Assembly (NCBI GenBank): GCA_023379705.1
Contig: JAMCPS010000025.1
Coordinates: 1-36,273, forward strand
DNA from: Campylobacterota bacterium
Lineage (GTDB): Bacteria; Campylobacterota; Campylobacteria; Campylobacterales; Sulfurimonadaceae
DNA: 36,273 bases
Reading direction: 5' to 3'
This document shows, in pieces, positions 10,343 to 19,723 of the stretch. The notes beneath the pieces were generated by a model that had not been told where the DNA came from, searched no databases, and saw only the letters and a list, made by a program, of their open reading frames with translations. Each line of letters starts with the position of its first letter. Position 1 is the stretch's first letter. The translations under genes and the position numbers were made by a program.

Positions 10343-11998
10343 ATGGCTTTCGATAACGAAGCATTTGAAGAAGAAAATTTTGCTGAAATGCTGGAGGCAT
10401 CGTTCAAAGAGCAAGAATCCACACGCATTACAGAAGGTGAAGTAGTAGAGATCCAAGAGGGTGATAACCGCGCATTGGTAGGCGTTGGTGAAAAGCTTGA
10501 GGGTATCCTTTCATTGGATGAAATTCGTGATGCATCAGGAAATCTTCTTTTTAACGTTGGCGATAAAATTACCGTAATGGTAATCGGACATTACAATGAG
10601 CGTCCAAAGATTTCGTACAAAAAAGTACTTGAACAAGAGAAAACATTGGCATTTATCAATGCTCATAAAGAGGACTTTGAGTCTGTTGTAATCGAAGCAT
10701 TGGTTACAAAAAAGAACAAAGGCGGATACCTTTTAGAAGCAGATGATGTTCATTTCTTCCTTCCTCGCTCATTAGCAGCGTTCAAAGATACGGATCAAGT
10801 TGTCGGTAAAACCATTAAAGCGCAAGTGGTCAAAGTAGACGCAGCGGAAGCATCCATTGTTGTTTCTCGCCGCAAGCTTTTCAATGATGAGCGTAAGCGT
10901 AAAAAAGAAGTGATCGACGCATTGATGGAAGAGGGTAAAGTTATCCAAGGTACCATCAAAAAGATTACGAGCTACGGTATGTTTGTAGATGCTGGCGGAA
11001 TTGACGGTTTGGTTCATTACAATGAAATCAGCTACAAAGGTCCGGTTAATCCGTCTAAACTTTATAAAGAAGGCGATATCGTTAATGTCAAAGCAATCGC
11101 GTATGACAAAGAAAAACGTCACCTTTCTCTCTCTATCAAAGCGGTTCAATCCGATCCATGGAAAGAAGTAGAAGAAGCATTGGATGAGGGTGATACCATT
11201 ACGGTTACTGTCAGCAACATTGAGCCATACGGTGTTTTTGTTGATTTGGGTAATGATATTGAAGGCTTTTTGCACATCTCTGAAATCACATGGGATAAAA
11301 ACATCAAGCATCCAAAAGATTATCTCACTATGGGTCAAGAAATTGATGTTGAAGTTATCGAGATTAATTCTGATACCCATAAATTGCGTGTATCGTATAA
11401 GCGTCTTCAGCCAAAACCGTTTGAAGAGTTTATGAAAAAAACACGTGAAGGTGATGTGATTAAAGGAACAGTCACTTCTTTGACTGATTTTGGTGCCTTT
11501 ATCAAAATCAATGGCGTAGAAGGATTGCTTCATAATCAAGATCTTTCATGGGACAAAAATGCGAAATGTAAAGAAACACTCAAAGTCGGCGATGAGATTG
11601 AAGTAAAAGTAGCAAAAATCAACGTTGAAGATGAAAAAATTTCTTTGAACCGCAAATCATTGGAAGAGAGCCCAATCGATAAATTCGCACTTAATCATAA
11701 AATGAACGAAGTTGTCAGTGCAACCGTTCGTGATATTAAAGATTTCGGTGTATTTGTTTCATTGGAAGGCGGAGTTGATGCGTTGATCCGTAATGAAGAC
11801 CTTTCACCAATGGAGCCTGAAGAACTTCAAATCGGTCAAGTGATTGATGCGGTTATTATGGTTATCGATGCAAAACGTGACCGTATCCGTCTTTCAGTAC
11901 GCAAACTAGAACGTATCAAAGACCAAGAGATGCTCAATGAAATTAACGATAACGATGCGCACAGTCTCGGTGATTTGATCAAAGATAAATTTAAATAA
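10343..11998 (+). CDS. rpsA: 30S ribosomal protein S1
   Basis: A 551-residue protein made of six S1 (OB-fold) repeats starting at about residues 34, 116, 200, 287, 373 and 458. The later repeats show the typical pattern G-x-V-x-x-G-V-x-x-x-x-x-F/Y-G-x-F-V, for example YGVFVDLGNDIEGFLHISE and FGAFIKINGVEGLLHNQD. S1 binds mRNA on the small ribosomal subunit and helps start translation on structured or weak ribosome sites. The first two repeats are more diverged, as in other S1 proteins, where they dock to the ribosome. The gene has its own promoter and continues into the small membrane protein gene after six bases. Confidence 0.95.
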   Translation: MAFDNEAFEEENFAEMLEASFKEQESTRITEGEVVEIQEGDNRALVGVGEKLEGILSLDEIRDASGNLLFNVGDKITVMVIGHYNERPKISYKKVLEQEKTLAFINAHKEDFESVVIEALVTKKNKGGYLLEADDVHFFLPRSLAAFKDTDQVVGKTIKAQVVKVDAAEASIVVSRRKLFNDERKRKKEVIDALMEEGKVIQGTIKKITSYGMFVDAGGIDGLVHYNEISYKGPVNPSKLYKEGDIVNVKAIAYDKEKRHLSLSIKAVQSDPWKEVEEALDEGDTITVTVSNIEPYGVFVDLGNDIEGFLHISEITWDKNIKHPKDYLTMGQEIDVEVIEINSDTHKLRVSYKRLQPKPFEEFMKKTREGDVIKGTVTSLTDFGAFIKINGVEGLLHNQDLSWDKNAKCKETLKVGDEIEVKVAKINVEDEKISLNRKSLEESPIDKFALNHKMNEVVSATVRDIKDFGVFVSLEGGVDALIRNEDLSPMEPEELQIGQVIDAVIMVIDAKRDRIRLSVRKLERIKDQEMLNEINDNDAHSLGDLIKDKFK

Positions 11999-12004
11999 TT
12001 TGTG

Positions 12005-12487
12005 ATGCGACGATTCGCTTATTGGCTTTTCCCAACGATTGCCATTGTTGTAGCTGTCTTTATCGTCGTATTTATGATTGAAATTAATCCCGCAGCACCT
12101 GTACTAAGTCGGGATATAGCTTTGGATCAAACGTCAAAACCCATAGCCTCGGACGAGAGTTCGAGCGGGTGGATTAAGCATTTTAATATCAGTAATGAAA
12201 AAGAGTACGTTTACCCTGTCAATGAAGTGACCATTGCATTAGATGATAATGAGAGTCATGCAAAAGCTCAACGCTATCGTCTAACCGTTCCTTTGAAAGA
12301 TTCATATGAGTTCTTCTGTCTTAAACAAGAACTTAAAAACAATAATCTTCCTTACCTCTTGAATCAAGAGGGGGAGGCAATGACCGCGTTGGTTGATTCA
12401 GCCGATCAGACTAAGCTAGCTAACCTTGTAGCAAAACTAAAAACCTATCAAATTTCGGCGACTTTATCGTCATTTAAAGAGGATTAA
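12005..12487 (+). CDS. Hypothetical single-pass membrane protein between rpsA and serA
   Basis: A 160-residue protein I do not recognise by function. One strongly hydrophobic segment at about residues 6-27 (WLFPTIAIVVAVFIVVFMI) is preceded by arginines, predicting a cytoplasmic N-terminus and a periplasmic globular part of about 130 residues. The soluble part is mixed alpha/beta with no cysteines in a motif and no recognisable catalytic signature. A GTG one codon earlier is an alternative start. It lies 6 bases after rpsA and 4 bases before serA, so it is probably translated from the same message. A hypothetical gene sits at the same place in Helicobacter pylori, so it may be a conserved lineage-specific protein. 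That is synteny inference, not proof of homology. Confidence 0.8.
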   Translation: MRRFAYWLFPTIAIVVAVFIVVFMIEINPAAPVLSRDIALDQTSKPIASDESSSGWIKHFNISNEKEYVYPVNEVTIALDDNESHAKAQRYRLTVPLKDSYEFFCLKQELKNNNLPYLLNQEGEAMTALVDSADQTKLANLVAKLKTYQISATLSSFKED

Positions 12488-12491
12488 ACCT

Positions 12492-14081
12492 ATGGAAAAA
12501 TTTAAAATCGTTGTTTGTGATCATATTCATGAAGAGGGTCTTAACCTTCTGCGTTCAGACGATCAAATCGAGATGATTTTTGCGGCTGATATGGATAAAA
12601 CAGCTTTGTTGGATGTTGTTGCAACCGCTGATGTTGCTATTACCCGTAGTTCAACAGATGTTGACGATAAGTTTATTCAAGCGGCACGTTCAAAACTAAA
12701 AGCGGTTGTCCGTGCCGGTGTCGGTGTGGACAATGTGGATATCCCAGGGTGCTCAAAAGAGGGAATTATCGTTATGAATGTTCCTACTGCCAATACGATT
12801 GCCGCGGTAGAACTAACGATGACGCATATGCTGTCTTGTATGCGTATGTTTCCGTATTCTCATGATCACTTGAAAAATCAGCGTATTTGGAAGCGTGAAA
12901 AATGGTACGGTTATGAACTCAAAGGTAAAAAACTGGGAGTCATCGGTTTTGGTAATATCGGAAGCCGTGTCGGTATTCGTTCCAAAGCCTTTGAAATGGA
13001 AGTTATTGCTTATGACCCTTACATTCATTCTTCAAAAGCAACGGATTTAGGCGCTAAGTATACGACGAATTTTCAAGATATTTTAGACTGTGACATCATT
13101 ACCATTCATACCCCTAAAAACAAAGAAACGGTGGGGATGATCGGTGCGCAAGAGATTGCCAAGATGAAAGACGGTGTGGTTCTCATTAACTGTGCACGTG
13201 GCGGATTGTATGATGAAGAGGCTCTTTATGAGGGACTTAAATCACGAAAAATCCGTTTTGCAGGAATTGATGTTTTCAACAAAGAACCGGCAACCGATCA
13301 TAAGCTTTTGGAGTTGGATAATATCTGTGTCTCTCCGCATTTGGGTGCAAATACGTTTGAATCACAGCTTAATATCGGTCTAGAAGCGGCACAGCAAGCG
13401 ATTGAAGCGGCAAAGGGAATTGCGTATCCGCATGCGCTCAACCTTCCGATTGATGAAACAAAAATCCCTTCTTTTGTTAAACCATTTTTAGAGATGAGTC
13501 AAAAAATCGGGTTTTTAGCATCTCAAATGAACAAAGCACCGATTGTTTCTATCAAAATTAGCGGCCGTGGAGATATCGCTCAATACGTCAACTCTCTTGC
13601 TACTTTCGTAACGGTGGGTGCATTGGCAGAAATGTCAGGTGAAACGATAAACTATGTCAATGCCGATTTTGTAGCTGCAGAGCGCGGTATCAAAATCGAG
13701 ACGGAAGAGCTTCCTGGAAGCCCTGTGTATAAAAACTTGGTTACCGTTAGATTGACTACGGATAAAGACGTGATTGAGCTGAGTGCTACGATGTTCAACG
13801 ATGACGTACAGCGTATTGTGGACATCAACGGATTCGGTGTGGATGTTGAGCCAAAAGGTAACATGATTTTGTTCAAAAATACCGATGTACCGGGTGTAAT
13901 TGGTCATGTTGGTACAACCTTGGCAGCACACGCTGTTAATATCGCCGATTTCCGTTTGGGTCGCAACAAGAGTGGTCAGGCATTGGCGGTTATCATCGTT
14001 GATTCTGCAGTGAGTGAAACGACCCTCAAAGAGCTCGCTTCTCTCGAAGCGTGCATCAGCGTCTCTTACGCACGTTTATAA
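12492..14081 (+). CDS. serA: D-3-phosphoglycerate dehydrogenase
   Basis: A 529-residue long-form SerA. It oxidises 3-phosphoglycerate to 3-phosphohydroxypyruvate with NAD, the first step of serine synthesis. The NAD-binding loop GFGNIGSRVG is at 152-161. The catalytic triad is R236 (NCARGGLYDE), E265 (FNKEPA) and H283 (SPHLGAN). After the catalytic part come an allosteric substrate-binding domain (about 315-450) and a C-terminal ACT domain (about 455-529, VPGVIGHVGTTLAAHAVNIA) that in relatives senses serine. RBS-like AAAGAGGA precedes the start. A strong terminator follows, closing the transcription unit that begins at rpsA or earlier. Confidence 0.95.
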   Translation: MEKFKIVVCDHIHEEGLNLLRSDDQIEMIFAADMDKTALLDVVATADVAITRSSTDVDDKFIQAARSKLKAVVRAGVGVDNVDIPGCSKEGIIVMNVPTANTIAAVELTMTHMLSCMRMFPYSHDHLKNQRIWKREKWYGYELKGKKLGVIGFGNIGSRVGIRSKAFEMEVIAYDPYIHSSKATDLGAKYTTNFQDILDCDIITIHTPKNKETVGMIGAQEIAKMKDGVVLINCARGGLYDEEALYEGLKSRKIRFAGIDVFNKEPATDHKLLELDNICVSPHLGANTFESQLNIGLEAAQQAIEAAKGIAYPHALNLPIDETKIPSFVKPFLEMSQKIGFLASQMNKAPIVSIKISGRGDIAQYVNSLATFVTVGALAEMSGETINYVNADFVAAERGIKIETEELPGSPVYKNLVTVRLTTDKDVIELSATMFNDDVQRIVDINGFGVDVEPKGNMILFKNTDVPGVIGHVGTTLAAHAVNIADFRLGRNKSGQALAVIIVDSAVSETTLKELASLEACISVSYARL

Positions 14082-14094
14082 TTTTTTCTCCTTT

Positions 14095-14127
14095 TCTTGC
14101 GCCTTTTGCGCAAGATTTCTTTTCCTT
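14095..14127 (+). terminator. Rho-independent terminator after serA
   Basis: A perfect eight-base stem, TCTTGCGC (14095-14102) with GCGCAAGA (14108-14115), has a CTTTT loop and is followed by a T-rich tract (TTTCTTTTCC). A T run also precedes the stem, so it could end transcription less well in the other direction. Confidence 0.8.
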
Positions 14128-14168
14128 TCAATTATTATTTGCATTGTCTTCTTTTAGCCCCCCTTTGT

Positions 14169-14174
14169 TATAAT
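14169..14174 (+). promoter_or_regulatory. -10 box of mutS
   Basis: TATAAT in the context GTTATAATC, 29 bases before the chosen mutS ATG and downstream of the serA terminator. There is no clear -35. A C-rich run (GCCCCCC) lies just upstream. Confidence 0.5.
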
Positions 14175-14202
14175 CTATTACTTTTTTAAAGCAGGTATGT
14201 GG

Positions 14203-17143
14203 ATGAATATTGAAGAGATAGGAGCGCTGTTACAAAACAAAAAAAAGCTCCTCTCTGAAGTCTATTTTGAGCTTCAAGCGGCATGTGAGGCCAAATATGG
14301 CCCTGACGCGCTCGTCATCATCGAGATAGGGTCGTTTTTTGAGGTGTATGAGGTCAATAATGCTGATCTCAAGATTGGAAAAGCCAAAGAAGTGGCTGAG
14401 TTTTTGAACATTCAGCTCACCCGTAAAAACAAAACGATTCTCGAAACCCACTGTTCAAAATCCCCTTTTGGCAGGAGTTCCCACCGTCTCCATCGAACGT
14501 TATCTCAGCCGTTTGGTCCAATCCAAAAAATACACCATTGTTCTTGTACGTCAGCAGGGTGAACCGCCTCATATCAAACGCTATATTTCCAATATTATTT
14601 CTCCGGGTACCAATTTTGATTACATTGCTGAAGTGAGTGAAAATTACATTGCTTCTCTTTTAATCGATCAAAACAACGGGGTTTATTCGGTAGGGTATGC
14701 CGCCATCGATGTCGGAACGGGTAAAACATTGATCAATGAGATACATGGGACGCGTGAGGACAAAACCTATGCCCTCGATGAGATATTTACCCTACTGCAA
14801 AGTTATCTCACTTCTGAAGTGGTTGTGACCTATTGTGATAGCAGTATTGATGTAGAAGAGGTCAATCGCTATTTGGAACTCAAAAGTCATCATCGCAGCA
14901 ACCGTAATGAGAAAAGACTGCGTATTGATTACCAAAATGAGCTGTTTGAGCGTATCTATCAGATTCGCTCTTTGTTAAGTCCCATCGAGTATTTGGATTT
15001 GGAGCGTTTTGCGTATGCTTCGGAGTCGTTGGCACTGCTGATTCATACGATTATCGATCATGATCCCGCTATCATCGAAAAAATGAACCGTCCTACCTTT
15101 TTGGGAACCAATCGTTATCTGTATCTGGGCAACAATGCGGCGGAACAGTTGGGGATTATCTCCAGAGATCATGATGAAATGACGTTGTTAAAGTTGATTG
15201 ATAAAACATCCACGGCGATGGGAAAACGGCTGATGCGTGAACGTTTGCTTAACCCTATCTGCGATGCAAGCTTGTTAAATGAACGGTATGATCTGATTGA
15301 AAAAATGGAAGATCATATTTCACCCTTGGAAACAAAACTCAAAGAGGTCTATGATCTGGAACGGATTTTACGCCGTCTGAAATTGGGTAAGTTGCACCCC
15401 TTCGAATTGGCGTATTTTCATGCATCGTTGAGTGCTGCTGAGAGCTTATTCGCGGATGCCAAGCGTTTAGGGATCGATTATGATAAAAACAGCGCCGTAG
15501 AAGCGCAGCTGTGTGCCAGTGAGTTGAAACGTATTTTTGATATTGATTCGTGTGCGAAATATCGACGTGATCAGGTGAACGAAAACCTCTTTAATGAAGG
15601 GATAGACCCTGCCATCGATGCATTGGAGCAGTTGCAAGAGACCAACGAGTCGAAGCTGCAGCTGATTATTGATCATATTGATCAACATTTTGAAGGCGGT
15701 AGCGGTCCGTATGCTTCGATCGGGTGGCTAGAGAGTGAGGGGTATCATCTGCTTATGACCCGTAATCGGTATGTCAATGTCGAGGAAGTACTGTACAACA
15801 GCTTTTTCACCATCGATGGGAGCCACTATTTTTTCCGTGATTTTCAGATACGCAAACTCAAAACAACGGTGAAGCTCACCTCTGCACTGCTGGATGATCT
15901 TTCCATCGAAAATGCAGGGGCAAAGTCTCGTATGCTGGCGATGGTCAAAGAGCGGTATCGTGAGCATATGGAAATCATCGAAAAACGTTTTTCCCATGCG
16001 ATTGAACATTTGATCTCTTTTTTAGCGGTTATCGATGTATCTCTCAGTGCGGCAAAGGTGGCGAAACAATACCGCTATGTCCGTCCCACTCTGGTTAATA
16101 ATGAATCGAAGACGTTTATTGAAGCGGTGGCTTTGCGTCATCCGTTGATCGAATCGCGCGAAGAAAACGGTATTTTTATCCCCAATGATCTGTTTTTAGG
16201 GGATGGGGCTAACCACACGTATGCAGAGCACACGACATTAGAAAATGCTAAAGAAGTCAACGGCGTATTGCTGTACGGGATCAACTCCAGCGGTAAGTCG
16301 TCGCTGATGAAAAGTATCGGAATTGCAGTGGTAATGGCGCAGGCAGGATTTTTTGTCCCGTGTGCGATGATGCGGTTTTCTCCTGTGGATAAGTTGCTGA
16401 CGCGTATCGTCTCCAAAGATAACCTGTATAAAGGGTTGTCCACGTTTGCGGTGGAGATGTTGGAGTTGCGTAATATATTCAACCGTGCCACCCCTAACAG
16501 TTTGATTTTGGGAGATGAGATCAGTCACGGTACGGAGACCGAATCGGCATTGGCGATTGTGGCGAGTGCAATTTTGAAATTGCGTGAGATCGGCAGTTTG
16601 TTTATCTTCGCAACACACTTGCATCAGCTCTCTAGTTTGAGTGAAATCCAAAAAGCGCAAAACATCGTGTTGCTGCATTTGGGTGTTTATTATGATGAGG
16701 CTACGGATAAGCTCGTTTATGACCGCAAACTCAAAAATGGGAGTGGGAGCACCCTGTACGGATTGGAGTTTGCAAAATCGCTGCACATGGATGAGACCTT
16801 TATCCAAAAAGCGTATGAGATACGAGGACGTATCGGAGATATGAAGGGTGAAGTTTCACAGCTCAAGCGTGAGAAAAAAAGCCGTTATAACAGCAAGCTG
16901 TATCTGACGAAATGCGCGTTGTGTGATGAGGCAGTGGATGAAGTGCATCACATTATCCCTCAAGCCAATGCGGATGAGGGGGGATCAATCGGTCATTTCG
17001 GCATGAATCACCGCTACAATTTAATTCCTCTTTGTTCAAAGCACCACAGGCTCGTGCATGAGGGTAAAATCGCTGTTCATGGGTTTGTTATGAGCGAAGA
17101 TGGCTTAAGGCTCAGTTACAGCGAAACGGGAAGTGATTCGTAA
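14203..17143 (+). CDS. MutS7-type DNA mismatch repair protein with C-terminal HNH domain, frameshifted near residue 84
   Basis: Two overlapping frames together encode one MutS of about 979 residues. The first frame carries the mismatch-recognition F-x-E region (GSFFEVYE, about 43-50). It is lost at about 14450-14470, and the second frame resumes with [18 protein letters not shown]. The span minus one base is divisible by three, so one extra base (perhaps a T at 14454-14455) explains it. The rest is intact: Walker [10 protein letters not shown] (about 692-700), Walker B LILGDE (D771/E772) and FATHLHQLS. After the ATPase comes an HNH nuclease: CALC (904-907), HHIIPQ (915-920), [10 protein letters not shown] (940-949). 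MutS with C-terminal HNH is the MutS7 type known from Epsilonproteobacteria, giant viruses and octocoral mitochondria. I prefer the ATG at 14203 over 14197, as AGGT is then well spaced. The frameshift may be a sequencing error in the A4/C4/T4 runs or a real mutation. Confidence 0.85.
17006..17127 (+). repeat. Left copy of the duplicated mutS 3' end
   Basis: These 122 bases of the intact mutS align without gaps to 19733-19854 (constant offset 2727). I count about 18 mismatches by eye, roughly 85% identity. The copies bracket the AT-rich defence insert as direct repeats. Confidence 0.9.
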
Positions 17144-17344
17144 GGCCTATTTTAGGGAGATTTAAAACATTTTTTCCATAACTTTTGTGTAATACTTTTT
17201 TAAGAGTAATTACATAATTTTTGGCAAAAAATAAACATACAGTTATAGTTATTTTTTATTCTGAAATATTTATTTTTTAAACTTTAGATTGATATAGTTT
17301 TGGGTAAAATAATAACTATTTACAGCTAAGTGGCGGAATCTATA

Positions 17345-17520
17345 ATGGCACTCTCTGAATCAGATACTGTTCAAAACTTATTGACGAGAAAATCAAAGAG
17401 AGTGAATGAAATGAATCCAATATTGTTAGGGAGTATTTTTTTACTGACGGACATAAACTTATCGGTAATAAAAGCTGAAAATAAAGACAGGCATTATTAG
17501 TGAAATTACATCTTATTTTG
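17345..17520 (+). pseudogene. Decayed N-terminus of a type I restriction endonuclease subunit R (HsdR)
   Basis: Three short frames, joined, resemble the start of HsdR. From ATG 17345 the peptide reads MALSESDTVQNL. The frame then shifts by one base and continues from about 17389 as DEKIKESE, a TGA, then NESNIVREYFFTDGHK with LIGNK after it (ending at 17472). The frame shifts again to ENKDRHY, a stop and NYILF (to about 17518). In intact relatives this region runs LIDxxLxxxGW, then REYYFTDGRKLIGNK and DYLLF, leading to the nuclease domain. The TGA sits where tryptophan (TGG) is expected. With two frameshifts and at least two stops it cannot be functional. No helicase part follows. The identification is by pattern only; no homology search was possible. 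Confidence 0.55.
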
Positions 17521-17586
17521 ATGGGATACCACAGATAGGCATGAATATTTAGAGTTGCAGAAAGAGCTTTATAGATGAAGTTAAAC

Positions 17587-17592
17587 TATAAT
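17587..17592 (+). promoter_or_regulatory. Putative -10 box of the ptuAB pair
   Basis: TATAAT in the context AACTATAATAC, 35 bases before the ptuA-like ATG. The stretch 17521-17586 upstream holds no recognisable gene. The ribosome site is weak (AAGAAAG at 17614-17620). Confidence 0.4.
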
Positions 17593-17626
17593 ACTATTTA
17601 CAAAATGCCTAACAAGAAAGTAATAT

Positions 17627-18955
17627 ATGAGAATAGATAAAACAGAGATAGTAAATTTTAAAATCTTTGATGAAACAGAATTTTCATTTAACGAAAATTT
17701 TAATCTGATTATTGGTATTAATGGAAGTGGGAAAACTTCACTTTTAAGAGCTTTGGCTATTTCTTTAGCAGGTTGGGCAAATGCTTATATTAAAAGTGAA
17801 AACAATTTACGACCTATAAAAGATGATGAAGTACGAGAAATTCAAAAAGATGGAAGATTCGACAAAACAAAAGAAACTTTTATCAAATCAACTGGAAAAG
17901 CCGTAATTATTGATGATTTTGATAATAAAAAAAATATAGATATCGTATGGAAACGAAAACGAACAGAAGAGAATAAAGATACAGAAATATCTTGTTCTGT
18001 TAAATATGAACTTTCACCAACATGCTACAGTTATGCTAATTTTTCTAATTTAGGAAGAAGTACACTAAAATATATTGAAAAAGGTAATAATTTTGATTTA
18101 CCTTTAATAGCTTTCTATGAATGTGATAGGTTATGGTTAGTAGAAGATAAACTTAATATTGAAGATGTTGCAAAAGTCCAATATTCAAGATTCACTCCAT
18201 ATACCAACTGTTTTCATACGGGTGCTAATCATACCGCTATTGGAGAATGGCTGTTAAAATATGAACTTGTGAAATTACAACAAAAAAAAGAAACACCCGT
18301 GTTAGATGCCATTAAAAATGCAGCAAGAAATGCTCTTGAGCATTGTACAGATATTAGTTTTGATTTTGAAGAAGGACGAGTTATTGTTGATCTTGAAGAT
18401 AGGTCAATCCCATTTGAACATTTGAGTGATGGTCAAAGGACTATTTTAGGACTATTCTGTGATATCGCAAGACGAGCTGCGATTTTAAATCCTCATTTTG
18501 AAGGAGAAGCAAATGAAAAGACAAAAGGTGTTGTTTTAATTGACGAATTAGATTTGCATTTACATCCCAAATGGCAAATGAATATTATTGATAATTTACA
18601 AAAGACATTTCCAAATATACAGTTTATTTGCACTACACATAGCCCAATTTTATTAAGAAGTATAGAAAAAGAAAAAATCATAATTCTTGAAAATGGTAAA
18701 CGTTCACAGCTTGAATTTTTTACAAAAGGTAGAGATATAAACTCTATTCTCTATGATTTGATGGGTGTTCCAAAACGTACAAAAGGGTATGAGGATAAAG
18801 TTGATAATTTATTTGGATTTTTAGAAGATGAAAATGTTGAAAAAGCTGAAGCAATATTGATTGAGCTGAAAAAAGATTATGGTGAAAAAGATTCTGTTGT
18901 TCAAGAGGCTCAAATTTTACTGGATATGATTAAAGATAATGACGCTGATAGTTAA
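17627..18955 (+). CDS. ptuA: Septu-like PtuA, SMC/ABC-type AAA ATPase
   Basis: A 442-residue ATPase of the SMC/RecF-like ABC class. Walker A GINGSGKT is at 30-37, the ABC signature LSDGQ at 266-270, Walker B VVLIDELDLHLHP at about 302-313 and the switch histidine in CTTHSP at 335-340. The 'LDLHLHPKWQ' form is typical of defence and OLD-like ATPases. It overlaps the HNH gene by 17 bases. An ATPase of this type plus a PtuB-type HNH nuclease is the layout of the Septu anti-phage system and of the effector module of retron Ec78. No reverse transcriptase or msr-msd is visible, so stand-alone Septu fits better. In known systems PtuA assembles with PtuB and controls its nuclease. Base composition is much more AT-rich than the flanking genes, suggesting transfer. 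Confidence 0.78.
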   Translation: MRIDKTEIVNFKIFDETEFSFNENFNLIIGINGSGKTSLLRALAISLAGWANAYIKSENNLRPIKDDEVREIQKDGRFDKTKETFIKSTGKAVIIDDFDNKKNIDIVWKRKRTEENKDTEISCSVKYELSPTCYSYANFSNLGRSTLKYIEKGNNFDLPLIAFYECDRLWLVEDKLNIEDVAKVQYSRFTPYTNCFHTGANHTAIGEWLLKYELVKLQQKKETPVLDAIKNAARNALEHCTDISFDFEEGRVIVDLEDRSIPFEHLSDGQRTILGLFCDIARRAAILNPHFEGEANEKTKGVVLIDELDLHLHPKWQMNIIDNLQKTFPNIQFICTTHSPILLRSIEKEKIIILENGKRSQLEFFTKGRDINSILYDLMGVPKRTKGYEDKVDNLFGFLEDENVEKAEAILIELKKDYGEKDSVVQEAQILLDMIKDNDADS

Positions 18956-19661
18956 AAATAAACCTTCTAATTTACATCATAAATTGGTTAAATTTCAACA
19001 AGATATTAATGGTACATACCCAAATTTAACTCGTGAAATCAAAGATGATTTATTAAAAGCATTGCTCGAAGAACAAGGATATATTTGTGCTTATTGTATG
19101 CAAAAAATTAATCAAAGTAATTCTTCTATTGAACATATAATCGGGCAAAGTTTCATTGATGAAAATGGTTATAACTTAGGTGAAGAAAATCAATTAAATT
19201 ATGAAAATTTACTCGCTGTATGTGAAGGAAAAAGTTGTAAAGGAAATAATCAACATTGCGATAAAAGCAGAGCAGTTTATCAAGATAAAGTACCCAAAAG
19301 ACGATTGTTTATAACTCCTTTGGAGAATAGAATTATCCAAAATATCAAATACGCCAATAATGGATTTATTTTTTATGATGATTTTACAGAAATTAAAGAT
19401 ATTGAAGAAATGAGCAATCATACTGAGCTTAGTGAAGTAGAAAATATCAAATATGATCTTCAAGAAGTTCTAAATCTCAATTGTGAGGAATTGAAAACAA
19501 AAAGAGGCATTTTATTGAATGCACTAAAAAGATTAACAAAAAATTGGACACATAAAGAAAAAATAGAAAAAGAATTAATTAGATATCAAACAAAAACTTC
19601 ATCACAATATGAAGAAATGTGTCAAGTAGCTATTTATCATTTATCTAAAAAACTAAAATAA
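18939..19661 (+). CDS. ptuB: Septu-like PtuB, HNH endonuclease
   Basis: A 240-residue HNH nuclease of the kind often annotated as 'retron system putative HNH endonuclease' or TIGR02646-like. Zinc/HNH elements: CAYC at 50-53, IEHIIGQ at about 64-70 with the catalytic histidine H66, NYENLLAVC at about 88-95 with the HNH asparagine region, and a distal cysteine-histidine cluster C100...QHC(105-107). The C-terminal 100 residues are charged and helical. It starts inside the last codons of ptuA (17-base overlap), so the two are translated together. The expected role is nucleic-acid cleavage on phage infection, under PtuA control; the trigger is unknown. It is unrelated in detail to the HNH tail of the neighbouring MutS, although both are HNH proteins. 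Confidence 0.75.
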   Translation: MTLIVKNKPSNLHHKLVKFQQDINGTYPNLTREIKDDLLKALLEEQGYICAYCMQKINQSNSSIEHIIGQSFIDENGYNLGEENQLNYENLLAVCEGKSCKGNNQHCDKSRAVYQDKVPKRRLFITPLENRIIQNIKYANNGFIFYDDFTEIKDIEEMSNHTELSEVENIKYDLQEVLNLNCEELKTKRGILLNALKRLTKNWTHKEKIEKELIRYQTKTSSQYEEMCQVAIYHLSKKLK

Positions 19662-19723
19662 AGTGACAGAAATCAAGGCAACCTTTGGAATCAAAAATAA
19701 ATCGAATAAATAGGGCGTTTAAA

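Noticed and set aside
10772-11539. Open frame of 255 codons on the minus strand inside rpsA
   Set aside because: It lies wholly within the six S1 repeats of rpsA. Its protein is low in recognisable motifs and rich in phenylalanine and asparagine, as expected of an antisense shadow, and it has no ribosome site.
16238-16807. Open frame of 189 codons on the minus strand inside mutS
   Set aside because: It covers the Walker A to switch region of mutS, which is clearly coding on the plus strand. There is no ribosome site or family resemblance.
17144-17170. Terminator directly after mutS
   Set aside because: The only stem (CCTA...TAGG) is four bases long and the T run is separated from it, so it is too weak to call.
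17144-17626. A retron msr-msd RNA or reverse transcriptase in front of the ptuA-like gene
   Set aside because: The Septu pair is also the effector of retron Ec78, so I looked for one. No reverse transcriptase frame and no convincing inverted-repeat RNA structure is visible.
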